Shown in pieces: positions 1 through 7,531 of a stretch of 8,518 nt of DNA. The stretch's first letter is position 1, and every line of letters begins with the position of its first letter. Origin of the DNA: Bacteroidales bacterium. Its GTDB lineage: Bacteria; Bacteroidota; Bacteroidia; Bacteroidales; UBA932. The notes under the pieces are model-generated. The model had not been told where the DNA came from and made no database searches. It was given only the letters and a program-made list of their open reading frames with translations. The stretch covers positions 2,454 through 10,971 of the forward strand of contig JABUTP010000041.1 of NCBI GenBank assembly GCA_021443625.1. The letters run 5' to 3'. The position numbers and the translations under genes were made by a program.

Positions 1-996
1 GGGGTGGCACAATTCGATGTCCAGCCGGGGAGTTATGACATTCTGGCGTCGGCCTATTACCGGGCCACCCGCACGGCCGTTTCGGGAAGCGTTGCGGAGT
101 TTCTCCTGACAGACAAGGGGATTGCCTCCTCCAGCGGGGACTATCTTCCGCCCTCTTTGGCCCTCGACCTGAACGTGGCGGTACCCAACGCCCTTGTGAT
201 AAGGGAGATATACTATCACGGCTCAAACACTCTGGACGGGGCGAGTTACGATAAGGACCGCTATGTGGAACTCTACAACAACAGCGGTTTCGGGGGCAGG
301 ACGGTCTATCTTGACTCTCTCTGCCTCTCCACCATATTCCCCTACAATTCCACCACCGGCAACAATGCCTGGGCGGGGAGGGATACAATTGCCCTGGCGC
401 AGATGTTCTGGGTCTTCCCCGGCAACGGCTCCACCTATCCGCTGCATCCCGGGGAAAGCTGCGTGGTGGCGCTCAGTTCGGCCGTGGACCATTCGGCCCG
501 TGCAACCAGCGGACTTCAGCTCAACAGAGCCCATTTCGGAGCGTATGCCGAGCATCTTACCAAACACGAAATTGCAGCCGGAGTGCCGTCGCTCGTATGC
601 TATATGGCGGGGCAGGGGACGGCGTGGGCCTTCTCCATCCATTCCCCCGCAGTGGTGATTTTCAAACCCGAGATGGGAGTTGACGCCTACCGCAGGGATG
701 CGGCCACGTGGGAAAGATATGAACCGGGAAAGAATTCCGGCACCAAATACTGGCACATTGCCAAAGAGTGGATAATAGACGGTGTGGAGTGCGTCGATTC
801 GCCCCAGCAGTCCATCAAACGCCTTCCATCTTCGGTGGATGCCTCGTACGTCTATATGAGGTTGCCCCACTATTCGGGCAAATGCGTGACGCGGAAAGTG
901 GAAGATGAGGTGCAGGGAGTCAAGGTCTATCAGGATACCAACAACTCCGAGGCCGACTTTGCCTATGACCAACCCTTAAACCCGCAGTTGAGATGA
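1..996 (+). CDS. DUF4876-like secreted/surface protein, 3' part (5' end cut off by the window)
   Basis: The frame is open from the first base, so the true start and any signal peptide lie to the left; the GTG at base 4 is probably internal. The visible 330 residues begin in what looks like a beta-sandwich (alternating hydrophobic residues, SYDILASAYYRAT). They continue into a segment at about residues 64-110 (LVIREIYY, then RYVELYNNSG, then VYLDSLCL) that resembles the lamin-tail-type pattern 'v-I-E-I ... YVELYN ... v-L-s'. From memory this combination is typical of DUF4876 proteins of Bacteroidetes. These are extracytoplasmic, often lipoproteins, encoded beside a TonB-dependent receptor and a DUF6850 barrel; their molecular role is unknown. 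The C-terminal half contains many Trp and Tyr residues and SIKRLP, as in surface-exposed folds. The gene ends in an ATGA overlap with the next one, so the two are almost certainly cotranscribed and translationally coupled. The family name is recognised by pattern, not by a search. Confidence 0.78.
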   Translation, partial: GVAQFDVQPGSYDILASAYYRATRTAVSGSVAEFLLTDKGIASSSGDYLPPSLALDLNVAVPNALVIREIYYHGSNTLDGASYDKDRYVELYNNSGFGGRTVYLDSLCLSTIFPYNSTTGNNAWAGRDTIALAQMFWVFPGNGSTYPLHPGESCVVALSSAVDHSARATSGLQLNRAHFGAYAEHLTKHEIAAGVPSLVCYMAGQGTAWAFSIHSPAVVIFKPEMGVDAYRRDAATWERYEPGKNSGTKYWHIAKEWIIDGVECVDSPQQSIKRLPSSVDASYVYMRLPHYSGKCVTRKVEDEVQGVKVYQDTNNSEADFAYDQPLNPQLR

Positions 997-2570
997 GAAA
1001 GCGCATTTTCATATTGCTGGCCTTGGGCGTTCTGACGGTGCTGCCTTCCGGTGTGTCCGCACAGTCTTCGCAGACCGTTGTCCATTCGGAAATGGATGAG
1101 CGGCTGCAGTGGAACGACATCTGGCTCACCTCCGCCAATCCCGCGGCAGTGGGAGGGGTGCGCTCCCTTCTCGACACCACCCGCTCCGTGAGCGAGGCTA
1201 TGCTTGCGCTGAAAGGGGCGGCGGGAGAGTGCAGGGACGTATATACTCCCCAATCGGAATTCTCAGGCGAGGTATCCACCCGGTCATATATGACTCTCGG
1301 AAAAGTTGTGGCGGGCGGCAGTTTCTCCTACGGCTACGGAAGGTCGCAGGGGAGTACCTGGCGTGGACTCATAAATCCCCGGCAGACCCCGTTCATGCTT
1401 GCCGACTCCATCCCCGGAACTCTCACCAACGAAACTTACAGGATGTCGGCAGTTGTTTCAAGCCCTTTGGGAAACCACTTCGAATGGGGCTTGAAGGGGG
1501 AGTATGCAGTCTGCCAGATGGCCAAGCAGGTTGACCTGCGCAACAGGAACGGGGCGATGGACTTCTGTGTCACTCCCGGCATAAGATATTCCTCTCCGAA
1601 TTTCGATGTCGGACTGGCCCTGAAATACAGCCGCTCGACCGAAAAGATAGAGTATATGCAGGTAGATGCGTCCGGCGAGAAATACCTTTTTGAATTTATG
1701 GGGGCGTGGATTTACCGCAGTATGGGTTTCTCGAGTGCGGAGACCTCCCGGATGAAGATTGACAACTCCGTGGGGGCATCCCTTCAGATGGAGTGGAAGA
1801 TGCGCGGCGGCAAGTCCCTCTATAACGAACTCTCGTCCGATTATTCCGAGTCGGTCCAGAGCGAAACCGGCTACAACAATCTACATCATGGCACCAGCCG
1901 CACCCTGGTTCTGGGGGACAGGCTGGCATTTGTGGTCTCTCCCAAGAGCAGGATAGTCCTTTCATTGCAATCCTCCCCCGTGTTGGGCTACCGGTATGCC
2001 CAGCGGCAGGAGTTGGACCCCGCGTCGGGCATCCGACGCTACGTCACATACGGCAGCGCGGTGCCCTGCTATATGCGGCAGGATTTCGAAGGTTCGCTCT
2101 TCTATGATATGTGCCCCCCTATGTTCCGCGACGGGACAGGTTTCGGATGGGCCCTTTCGGCAGGATGCATTTATGAGTCGATGTATGAGTCGTATATCCT
2201 TGGCAACGAACGTCTGGGATCCGAGCAGTGGAATATGGTGCGTCCTTCGGTCAAACTGGAGGTGGGATTTGAAACCGGTAAAGCATCACGGTTGGATATT
2301 GGATTGCAGGCCTCTCCCTGCATAGGAGTTGAACCTCAGGCGGAGGCGGCACCAATGGGGGCTTCGGTACATTTTGAGGGAACCTACGATGCGGCAGATC
2401 TCCGTAAACGCCAATACAATGCCGCCCACGCCCACAGAGGCGGGACCTATCTGCAGTGGAGCATCCGCAATGTCAACCTGCGGATGGATGCCTCAGGCGC
2501 TTTATTCAATGATGGTGGTGCGACTGCGGTGAGGGGCACCGGAGTATTTTCTGTCATTTATTCGTTCTGA
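993..2570 (+). CDS. DUF6850-type outer-membrane beta-barrel protein
   Basis: The 525-residue product starts with a clear Sec signal peptide: positively charged MRKR, hydrophobic core FILLALGVLTVLP, and likely cleavage after GVSA (residues 20-23). The mature part is rich in alternating aromatic/hydrophobic strands and ends in Tyr-Ser-Phe; a C-terminal Phe is the usual recognition signal of the BAM machinery. An early motif (WNDIWLTSANPAAVGG, about residues 40-55) and the overall size fit the DUF6850 outer-membrane barrel family, recognised from memory. It should sit in the outer membrane and act with the overlapping upstream DUF4876-like protein, possibly as channel or partner of a TonB-linked uptake system; substrate unknown. 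The ATG lies inside the stop codon of the preceding gene (ATGA), so translation is probably coupled. Its last 13 bases overlap the 3' end of rmuC on the other strand. Being a membrane barrel is well supported; the family label and function are less certain. Confidence 0.8.
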   Translation: MRKRIFILLALGVLTVLPSGVSAQSSQTVVHSEMDERLQWNDIWLTSANPAAVGGVRSLLDTTRSVSEAMLALKGAAGECRDVYTPQSEFSGEVSTRSYMTLGKVVAGGSFSYGYGRSQGSTWRGLINPRQTPFMLADSIPGTLTNETYRMSAVVSSPLGNHFEWGLKGEYAVCQMAKQVDLRNRNGAMDFCVTPGIRYSSPNFDVGLALKYSRSTEKIEYMQVDASGEKYLFEFMGAWIYRSMGFSSAETSRMKIDNSVGASLQMEWKMRGGKSLYNELSSDYSESVQSETGYNNLHHGTSRTLVLGDRLAFVVSPKSRIVLSLQSSPVLGYRYAQRQELDPASGIRRYVTYGSAVPCYMRQDFEGSLFYDMCPPMFRDGTGFGWALSAGCIYESMYESYILGNERLGSEQWNMVRPSVKLEVGFETGKASRLDIGLQASPCIGVEPQAEAAPMGASVHFEGTYDAADLRKRQYNAAHAHRGGTYLQWSIRNVNLRMDASGALFNDGGATAVRGTGVFSVIYSF

Positions 2571-3880
2571 GAGAAGTCCGGCTCCGCCTCGGGGAGAGTC
2601 TTTGACGAGCTTGTCTTGGCACCGAGTTCTTTCAGTTTGTTCGCCGCACCCACCACGCTCTGCCTGCCCGAATAGAGTTTCTTGGTGGCGTCATCATACG
2701 CATCCTGCAACTTCCCTATCTTGCCGCCGATGTCCGTCATCTTGTTGCAATAATCGGTTACCCTGTCCAGCAGGGTCTGGGCTGCATCGTAAATCTTCTG
2801 CTGGTTTTCCACCTGGATGCTGTTGGTCCACGCTATCTCAATCATACGGCAGGCGGCCACCAGATTCTGCTCCGAAGTGATGAACACCCCTCTCTCAAAT
2901 GCGCCGCGCCACAAGCTCGAATCCTGACACAGGGCAAGCTGCAGGGCGGAGTCGCTCGGCATGAACATTATGACGTACGAAAGGGACTGGTATGGCGCCT
3001 TGACATAGGAGCTGTAATCCTTGTCGGCAAGTTCCTTGATATGCTGGCGGACACTTGCCATATGTTGGGCAACGGCTTTTTCCATACCATCCTCGTCACC
3101 CGCCTTCTGCGCGTTGCAGTAATCCATAAATGCGTTCAGGGATACCTTGCTGTCAACAATCACACATTTGTTGTCGGGGTAGTACAGGATTGCGTCGGGT
3201 TTCATCTTCTTGCCGCTCTCCTCGTTTATCAGGGCCTTCCCCTGGCCGTCCCGCAAAGTCTGCTGCAGGTCATAGTGCTTGTGCTCCTCCAGCCCCTGGC
3301 TGCTGAGAATCTCTTCCAGTATCATCTCGCCCCATATACCCTGCACCTCGCTCTTGGAGGACATCGCATTGGCCAGACGGTTGGCCTCTTCGCCGAGTGT
3401 CTGGGACTGCTTCAGCACACTCTCTATGGCTTTCTCAAGGCGCGAAGTCTCTCCGGAACTCTTTTCCCTTGCTTTTATCAAATCCGTTTTCATCTCGGTC
3501 AGAGCATCTTTCAGGGGATTGACGATAACATCCATCTTCTCCTGATTCAGTTTCTGGAAAGATTCGGACTTTTTCTCCAATACCTCCCCGGCAAGGGCGG
3601 AAAACTGATTTTTAACTATCTCCTGCTGCTCGTTCCACGTTTTGCGTGCATCTTCCAGATTTCTTTCGTATTGCCGTTTGTTTTCGCTGAGCTGACTCTC
3701 ATAGTTGGCCCGGGCCGTTTCGACGGCTTTGGCGTGTTCCAGCTCCTTGTGGGCCAGGTCTTCGCGGGCATGGTCCAGGTCTGCCGAAAGCCGGACAACC
3801 CTGTTTTTGAATACGAGTGAGGTTATGGCGACAGCAATGGCTACCGCACAAACAGAAAGGATTATAAATGTTATGTTCAT
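2558..3880 (-). CDS. rmuC: RmuC family DNA recombination protein
   Basis: A 440-residue protein. It begins with a single N-terminal membrane anchor (about residues 3-24, ITFIILSVCAVAIAVAITSL), followed by a long charged coiled coil (about 30-170) and then the RmuC domain (about 170-415). Visible hallmarks are IWGEMILEEIL (182-192), a PD-(D/E)xK-like signature with P228-D229 and D243-S-K245, FMPSDSALQLAL (306-317) and VFITSEQNLVAACRMIEIAW (332-351). In E. coli, RmuC limits recombination at inverted repeats and is a predicted nuclease. An in-frame ATG 13 codons further upstream exists. The start used here is preferred because the hydrophobic anchor begins directly and because a promoter box lies over the longer start. 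The length is normal for the family, nothing appears broken and the key residues are present. The gene is divergent from the cytochrome maturation gene and overlaps the barrel gene tail to tail. Confidence 0.95.
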   Translation of the reverse strand: MNITFIILSVCAVAIAVAITSLVFKNRVVRLSADLDHAREDLAHKELEHAKAVETARANYESQLSENKRQYERNLEDARKTWNEQQEIVKNQFSALAGEVLEKKSESFQKLNQEKMDVIVNPLKDALTEMKTDLIKAREKSSGETSRLEKAIESVLKQSQTLGEEANRLANAMSSKSEVQGIWGEMILEEILSSQGLEEHKHYDLQQTLRDGQGKALINEESGKKMKPDAILYYPDNKCVIVDSKVSLNAFMDYCNAQKAGDEDGMEKAVAQHMASVRQHIKELADKDYSSYVKAPYQSLSYVIMFMPSDSALQLALCQDSSLWRGAFERGVFITSEQNLVAACRMIEIAWTNSIQVENQQKIYDAAQTLLDRVTDYCNKMTDIGGKIGKLQDAYDDATKKLYSGRQSVVGAANKLKELGAKTSSSKTLPEAEPDFSQNE

Positions 3881-3916
3881 ATCGATATTGTTATGGGACG
3901 CTTCCCAGCATAATGT

Positions 3917-3924
3917 CAAAATTA
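3917..3924 (-). promoter_or_regulatory. Putative -7 box of the rmuC promoter
   Basis: Read on the minus strand this is TAATTTTG, an exact match to the Bacteroidetes primary sigma -7 consensus TAnnTTTG. Transcription would begin near 3910, giving a leader of about 30 bases before the ATG at 3880. No good -33 TTTG is present; the nearest candidate is TTTC about 22 bases upstream. The box overlaps the alternative upstream ATG at 3919, which supports the shorter rmuC reading frame. Confidence 0.5.
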
Positions 3925-3934
3925 CAAAAATTAG

Positions 3935-3983
3935 TAACTTGGCGTCGAAAAATTAAATTGAATTCAAACAGCTTCTAAGTTTC
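3935..3983 (+). promoter_or_regulatory. Possible promoter region of the cytochrome c maturation gene
   Basis: Two imperfect matches to TAnnTTTG lie here on the plus strand: TAACTTGG at 3935-3942 and TAAGTTTC at 3976-3983, each with five of the six fixed bases. The first would leave a leader of about 60 bases before the ATG at 4012; the second would leave only about 20. Neither has a convincing -33 TTTG. The roughly 130-base gap is shared with the divergent rmuC promoter and is notably AT-rich compared with the flanking genes. Confidence 0.3.
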
Positions 3984-4011
3984 GCATTGTGAAACCTGAG
4001 TGTTGATGTTT

Positions 4012-6267
4012 ATGACCGAAACCAGAATAACAGCCATTCTCAAGAATGCGCTCCTGCTTCTGTGGGGGGCGGTGGTCGCGGTGTTGGTTTCGGCCACCCT
4101 GCTGGAGCGGCTCTACGGTACGGCGGCGGTCCATCTGTCGGTCTATGGGGCCGGCTGGTTCTGTGCCCTTTGGACGGTCGCTGCCATCGTTTCTGCGCTT
4201 TATATACTGCGGCGGAGATTGTATGCCCGCCCGCCGGTGTTTATGCTGCATCTGTCGTTCGGAGTGATTCTGGTCGGGGCATTGCTGACACATCTGTTCG
4301 GCATAAGCGGCACTATGGATGTTCCGGTCGGGGGAAACAGCGATACTTACCTGTCTGACGAAGGCAGGACGCGCAGACTGCCTTTTGAACTCTCCATTGC
4401 CGATTTTGAGGTAGTCTGTTACCCCGGCACCGAGACACCTGCAGATTACGTCTCGTCGGTTCTGATAAAGAGTGACGGAAAGGATGCCGCCTCCCACGTC
4501 ATCTCGATGAACAACATATTGAAGTATCGGGGCTACCGCTTTTACCAGGCGGGTTTCAATTCCGACAGAAGCCGGATTTCCCTGCAGGTTACCCGTGACA
4601 GAGCGGGGATAACCGTCACCTATATCGGCTATCTGATGCTCCTGCTCTCCATTCTGGCCTTTTTCATTGCGGACAGGAAATTCGCTAAAATGCTCCGCAC
4701 TGCTGCCGGGACCGTCCCCGTTGCGGTTGCGTTGCTGGTCTCCGGCCCTCTCGCAGCAACGACTTGCAATGCATCGGCACCTGCCGCATCCACCGCTGCC
4801 AATCTATCCTATGTGTCCGTCTCTGCTGATTCCGCTGCCGATGACGCCTCCCCCCATATATGTCTGCAGAACACCTTTACCCGAGAGGATGCCGAAAGAT
4901 TCTGCGACATCTGCGTTTATTATCAGGGCAGGGTGGCTCCGTTGGGCACACTTGCCAAAGAGTTCACCATTAAGGTCTATGGCAAGCCCTCCTTTTCGGG
5001 TATGACGGCAGAGCAGGTTCTCTGCGGATGGCTGTTCTTTTCCGAAGCGTGGAGCAGAGAGCCGTTCATAAAACTTCCTTCGGGAAAAGTGCGTGCCGCC
5101 TTACAGTCAGAGGGGAAATTTGCCTCACTCGACGATTTGCCGGATGCCAATGGCCACTCATTGCTGGACAGCATAATGCCCGCCCGCAACCTCCAGCCGT
5201 ATTCAAAAGAGCGGAAGGATATCGCGAAGGTGGATGAGAAAACCGGCCTCATACTCTCACTCCTGTCGGGGGGATTGCTTAAAATCATACCCGTAAGGGA
5301 GGGGGCGGGGATAAGTTGGCAGAGCCCCTCCGGCATTGCATTCGTTCCCGACAGTCTCGATCGGATTATCGCAGACATTTCCGCGCAGCAGATTGGGGCG
5401 GGAGGAGAACAACCCGTCTGCAACCGCTTCCGCTTCAATTCCGAAAAACTATACAACCGCTACGTGAATATCCGCAGGGTGGTGTTCCCAATGCTGACCT
5501 TAGGGATTATCCTCTTTCTGATTCAGACCATCCGGATGGCGCGCCGCCGCAGAATGGCTGCTCCGCTCAGGGTTGCCGGAGTCGCTGCCGCGGCAATCTG
5601 CTGGCTCTATTTTGCCGGAGTGTTGGCGCTGAGGTGGATAATAGGCGCCCACGCCCCCCTGTCAAACGGCCCCGAAACAATGCTGCTGATGGCGTGGATT
5701 GCCCTCCTTGGGGTGCTGGTTCTGTGCCGGAGGCACCCTTCCGTCGTTCCTATGGGGTTATTGCTGGCGGGGCTGGCCTCGCTGGTGGCGACGCTCGGTG
5801 ACGCCAATCCCCGGATTACCCCGCTGGTTCCGGTGCTTTCGTCGCCCCTTATGAGCATCCACGTCTGCGTCATAATGGTGTCGTATGTGCTTTTTGCCTT
5901 TATGATGCTCGGGGGAGTCACGGCCATCATAATGCACTGCAGCGGTCAGAACGACGCGGTGGAACGGCTGTATGCCATAGACAGGGTGCTGCTCTACCCG
6001 GCGGTGATGCTGCTGGCTGTGGGGATATTCCTCGGGGCGGTGTGGGCCAACGTATCGTGGGGTTCATACTGGAGCTGGGATCCCAAAGAGGTGTGGGCAC
6101 TTATAACAATGCTCGTCTATTCCATCGGATTCCACAGCGAGTCCATTCCGCAGATGAAACGCCCCGTCACCTTCCATATCTTCACTATAGTTGCCTTCCT
6201 CAGCGTGCTAATAACCTACTTCGGCGTCAACTTCTTCCTCGGGGGGATGCACAGCTACGCAGGGTGA
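4012..6267 (+). CDS. ccsA: Fused ResB/CcsA cytochrome c haem lyase (system II, CcsBA type)
   Basis: This integral membrane protein (751 residues from this ATG) should export haem and attach it to apocytochromes c outside the cytoplasmic membrane. The N-terminal ResB/CcsB-like part has helices near 14-31, 46-66 and 77-97 (with H80), a periplasmic stretch, helices near 200-221 and 226-248, and a second periplasmic region to about 490. The C-terminal CcsA part has about eight helices and the haem-binding WWD motif, WGSYWSWDPKEVW (683-695). Four histidines match the family's haem ligands: H80 and H708 (in membrane), H617 (SIHVC) and H747 (GGMHSYAG). The 25- and 39-residue spacings from WWD to H708 and on to H747 fit what I recall for Helicobacter CcsBA. 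Oddities are an Ala/Ser-rich linker (about 246-280) and a periplasmic CxxC (C298, C301). GTG at 4000 and ATG at 4006 are alternative starts; there is no clear ribosome binding site. No TlpA/CcsX partner or cytochrome gene is adjacent. Confidence 0.92.
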   Translation: MTETRITAILKNALLLLWGAVVAVLVSATLLERLYGTAAVHLSVYGAGWFCALWTVAAIVSALYILRRRLYARPPVFMLHLSFGVILVGALLTHLFGISGTMDVPVGGNSDTYLSDEGRTRRLPFELSIADFEVVCYPGTETPADYVSSVLIKSDGKDAASHVISMNNILKYRGYRFYQAGFNSDRSRISLQVTRDRAGITVTYIGYLMLLLSILAFFIADRKFAKMLRTAAGTVPVAVALLVSGPLAATTCNASAPAASTAANLSYVSVSADSAADDASPHICLQNTFTREDAERFCDICVYYQGRVAPLGTLAKEFTIKVYGKPSFSGMTAEQVLCGWLFFSEAWSREPFIKLPSGKVRAALQSEGKFASLDDLPDANGHSLLDSIMPARNLQPYSKERKDIAKVDEKTGLILSLLSGGLLKIIPVREGAGISWQSPSGIAFVPDSLDRIIADISAQQIGAGGEQPVCNRFRFNSEKLYNRYVNIRRVVFPMLTLGIILFLIQTIRMARRRRMAAPLRVAGVAAAAICWLYFAGVLALRWIIGAHAPLSNGPETMLLMAWIALLGVLVLCRRHPSVVPMGLLLAGLASLVATLGDANPRITPLVPVLSSPLMSIHVCVIMVSYVLFAFMMLGGVTAIIMHCSGQNDAVERLYAIDRVLLYPAVMLLAVGIFLGAVWANVSWGSYWSWDPKEVWALITMLVYSIGFHSESIPQMKRPVTFHIFTIVAFLSVLITYFGVNFFLGGMHSYAG

Positions 6268-6298
6268 CACTCTGATAGGATCAAAGCGCCACCCTGCG
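6258..6298. repeat. Inverted repeat across the stop codon of the haem lyase gene
   Basis: CGCAGGGTG at 6258-6266 is exactly complementary to CACCCTGCG at 6290-6298, a 9-base-pair stem around a 23-base loop. The left arm includes the last codons and part of the TGA stop of the upstream gene. It is followed on the plus strand by GTAATATTTTC, a weak T-rich stretch. It may help end transcription or protect the 3' end of the mRNA; the long loop makes a simple intrinsic terminator doubtful. Confidence 0.4.
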
Positions 6299-6318
6299 GT
6301 AATATTTTCAGCTTTATG

Positions 6319-6337
6319 GAAGCCGTCCGGCTTCTTT
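6319..6337 (+). terminator. Hairpin, likely terminator of the haem lyase gene
   Basis: GAAGCC, a GTCC tetraloop and GGCTTC form a perfect 6-base-pair stem followed by TTT and then AACG. The U-tract is short, so the terminator would be weak. It lies in the 90-base convergent gap between the haem lyase gene and the oppositely oriented oxidoreductase gene, the position expected for a terminator. Confidence 0.5.
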
Positions 6338-6357
6338 AACGTCGTTTTGTGGGGATA

Positions 6358-7401
6358 TTATCGGTTTGCGGGGATTTCCACCCTCTTGCCGGTCTCTGAG
6401 GACTCGATGCTTGCAAACACCGCTCTCATTGCTGCCAGCACGCCTTTTCCCGATATTGAAGGTTCGGTATCCTTTACCAGACAATCGATGAACGCATCGA
6501 TTATGCCAGACTTGGTCTGGTTGGCGTTGGTCTGAATCTGTCCCGTCTGGAATTCGATGACCTCTCCCGTGTTCTTCCTCAGAACTACCGGCGCCCTGTC
6601 AATGTCGTAGATGGTCATACAACCCTCGGTACCGTAAACTGTCGTGGAGTTGTCTTCCGCACCGTAATAAGTCCAGCTGGCAACCATCGTTCCGATGGCA
6701 CCGCCGTCCATCTCATATATGCAGATGGCATTGTCGTCAACCTCGATAAGATTCCCATCGGGACCTCTCTTGTCGAGAGTCACAAGTTTCGCAGTAGTGG
6801 CCACAATCTTCTGGCCGAGAATATGCTGGATAAGGTCGGTCTTGTGTATTCCCAAGTCAGCCATAACACCCATCACTGCCTGCTTCTTGTCAAAGAACCA
6901 GGTGTTCTTGCCCGGGTCGATGCTCCAATTCTCGGGACCCGAGTGGCCGAAACTCGTACGGAACGAAAGCACTCTGCCTATAGCACCCTCCCTGATGAGC
7001 TCGGCTGCCTTGACGTGGGCATCGGCCAACCTCTGATTCTGGCCTATCATCAGCTTGCGACCACACTCCTCGGCGGTGCGTACCATAAGCTCGCACTCTT
7101 CCAAAGTTGCAGCCATAGGCTTCTCGCACAACACGTCCTTGCCCGCCTTCAGTGCCTTTACAGTAACCTCGCAATGGGCATTGTTGGCCACACATACGCT
7201 CACGGCGTCAATCTGAGGTTCCGCAAGGAGCTCATCAACACTTGAAAAAGCCTTGCAGTTGAGCTTCGCAGCAATCTCTGCTGTCCTCTGGATGTTGAAG
7301 TCATAGACTCCGACAATCGTTGCATCAGGATTGTCCACATATTCGGGAATATGGCGAATCTGCGCAATCTTGCCACACCCGATAATTCCGATATTCTTCA
7401 T
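6358..7401 (-). CDS. Gfo/Idh/MocA family NAD(P)-dependent oxidoreductase
   Basis: The 347-residue cytoplasmic protein has the classic two-domain layout. The N-terminal Rossmann fold carries the dinucleotide motif GIIGCGKIAQ (residues 5-14), an acidic residue after the second strand (D34 in GVYDFN) and the family signature CEKPMA (92-97, catalytic-type K94). The C-terminal alpha/beta domain follows, with DLGIHKTD (182-189); here D182 and H186 have the D-x3-H spacing of the family's active site. Members oxidise or epimerise sugars, sugar acids, inositols or aminosugars, using bound NAD(P). The substrate cannot be read from the sequence, and no sugar kinase, isomerase, transporter or polysaccharide gene is adjacent to help. 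The length is standard, with no truncation. The ATG at 7399-7401 begins immediately with the MKNIGIIGCG strand, so the start is secure. A promoter box lies about 26 bases upstream, so the gene appears to be expressed on its own. Confidence 0.95.
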   Translation of the reverse strand: MKNIGIIGCGKIAQIRHIPEYVDNPDATIVGVYDFNIQRTAEIAAKLNCKAFSSVDELLAEPQIDAVSVCVANNAHCEVTVKALKAGKDVLCEKPMAATLEECELMVRTAEECGRKLMIGQNQRLADAHVKAAELIREGAIGRVLSFRTSFGHSGPENWSIDPGKNTWFFDKKQAVMGVMADLGIHKTDLIQHILGQKIVATTAKLVTLDKRGPDGNLIEVDDNAICIYEMDGGAIGTMVASWTYYGAEDNSTTVYGTEGCMTIYDIDRAPVVLRKNTGEVIEFQTGQIQTNANQTKSGIIDAFIDCLVKDTEPSISGKGVLAAMRAVFASIESSETGKRVEIPANR

Positions 7402-7426
7402 TGACAGTTATCAGTTGATTTGCTCG

Positions 7427-7434
7427 CAAATATA
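7427..7434 (-). promoter_or_regulatory. Putative -7 box of the oxidoreductase promoter
   Basis: On the minus strand the bases read TATATTTG, an exact match to TAnnTTTG. Transcription would start around 7420, giving a leader of roughly 20 bases. No clear -33 TTTG sits at the usual distance of about 19-21 bases. It is back to back with a plus-strand box about 70 bases away. Confidence 0.5.
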
Positions 7435-7500
7435 CGGAAGAAATTTGAAACTTTGGGTACTATACACCCGATGTGTATTTTTTATTCTCGGTAATTTAGT

Positions 7501-7508
7501 TAACTTTG
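7501..7508 (+). promoter_or_regulatory. Putative -7 box upstream of the leader ORF and barrel gene
   Basis: TAACTTTG is an exact match to the Bacteroidetes -7 consensus TAnnTTTG and is followed by GC, as often seen. The expected -33 region is T-rich (a run of T at 7478-7483) but lacks a clean TTTG. Transcription would start near 7515. It is the only exact match on this strand between the oxidoreductase and the barrel gene, so it is the best candidate promoter for the barrel gene, about 255 bases upstream of its start codon. Confidence 0.55.
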
Positions 7509-7531
7509 CTCCGAAAGGTTTCACATTATTT

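Noticed and set aside
223..972. A 249-codon open frame on the minus strand
   Set aside because: It lies entirely opposite the DUF4876-like gene, has the Arg/Gly/His-rich composition of a shadow frame in GC-rich DNA, and shows no recognisable motif or promoter.
3041..3820. A 259-codon plus-strand frame rich in Leu, Phe and Val
   Set aside because: It is antisense to rmuC, whose motifs and coiled coil are unambiguous; the hydrophobic look comes from reading the charged coiled-coil codons in reverse complement.
3881..3919. Upstream ATG giving rmuC 13 extra residues
   Set aside because: The extension (MTLCWEASHNNID) precedes a well-formed membrane anchor, and a consensus promoter box overlaps this start, so it would be at or before the transcript start.
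3964..4497. A 177-codon minus-strand frame at the start of the haem lyase gene
   Set aside because: It overlaps the true gene's membrane-helix region and has the low-hydrophobicity Arg/Gln/His-rich composition of a shadow frame.
7516..7525. AGGTTTCACA, also present on the minus strand at 3996-3987
   Set aside because: A 10-base match between two intergenic regions in 8.5 kb is not far from chance, and its position relative to the promoters differs, so it is not a convincing shared operator.
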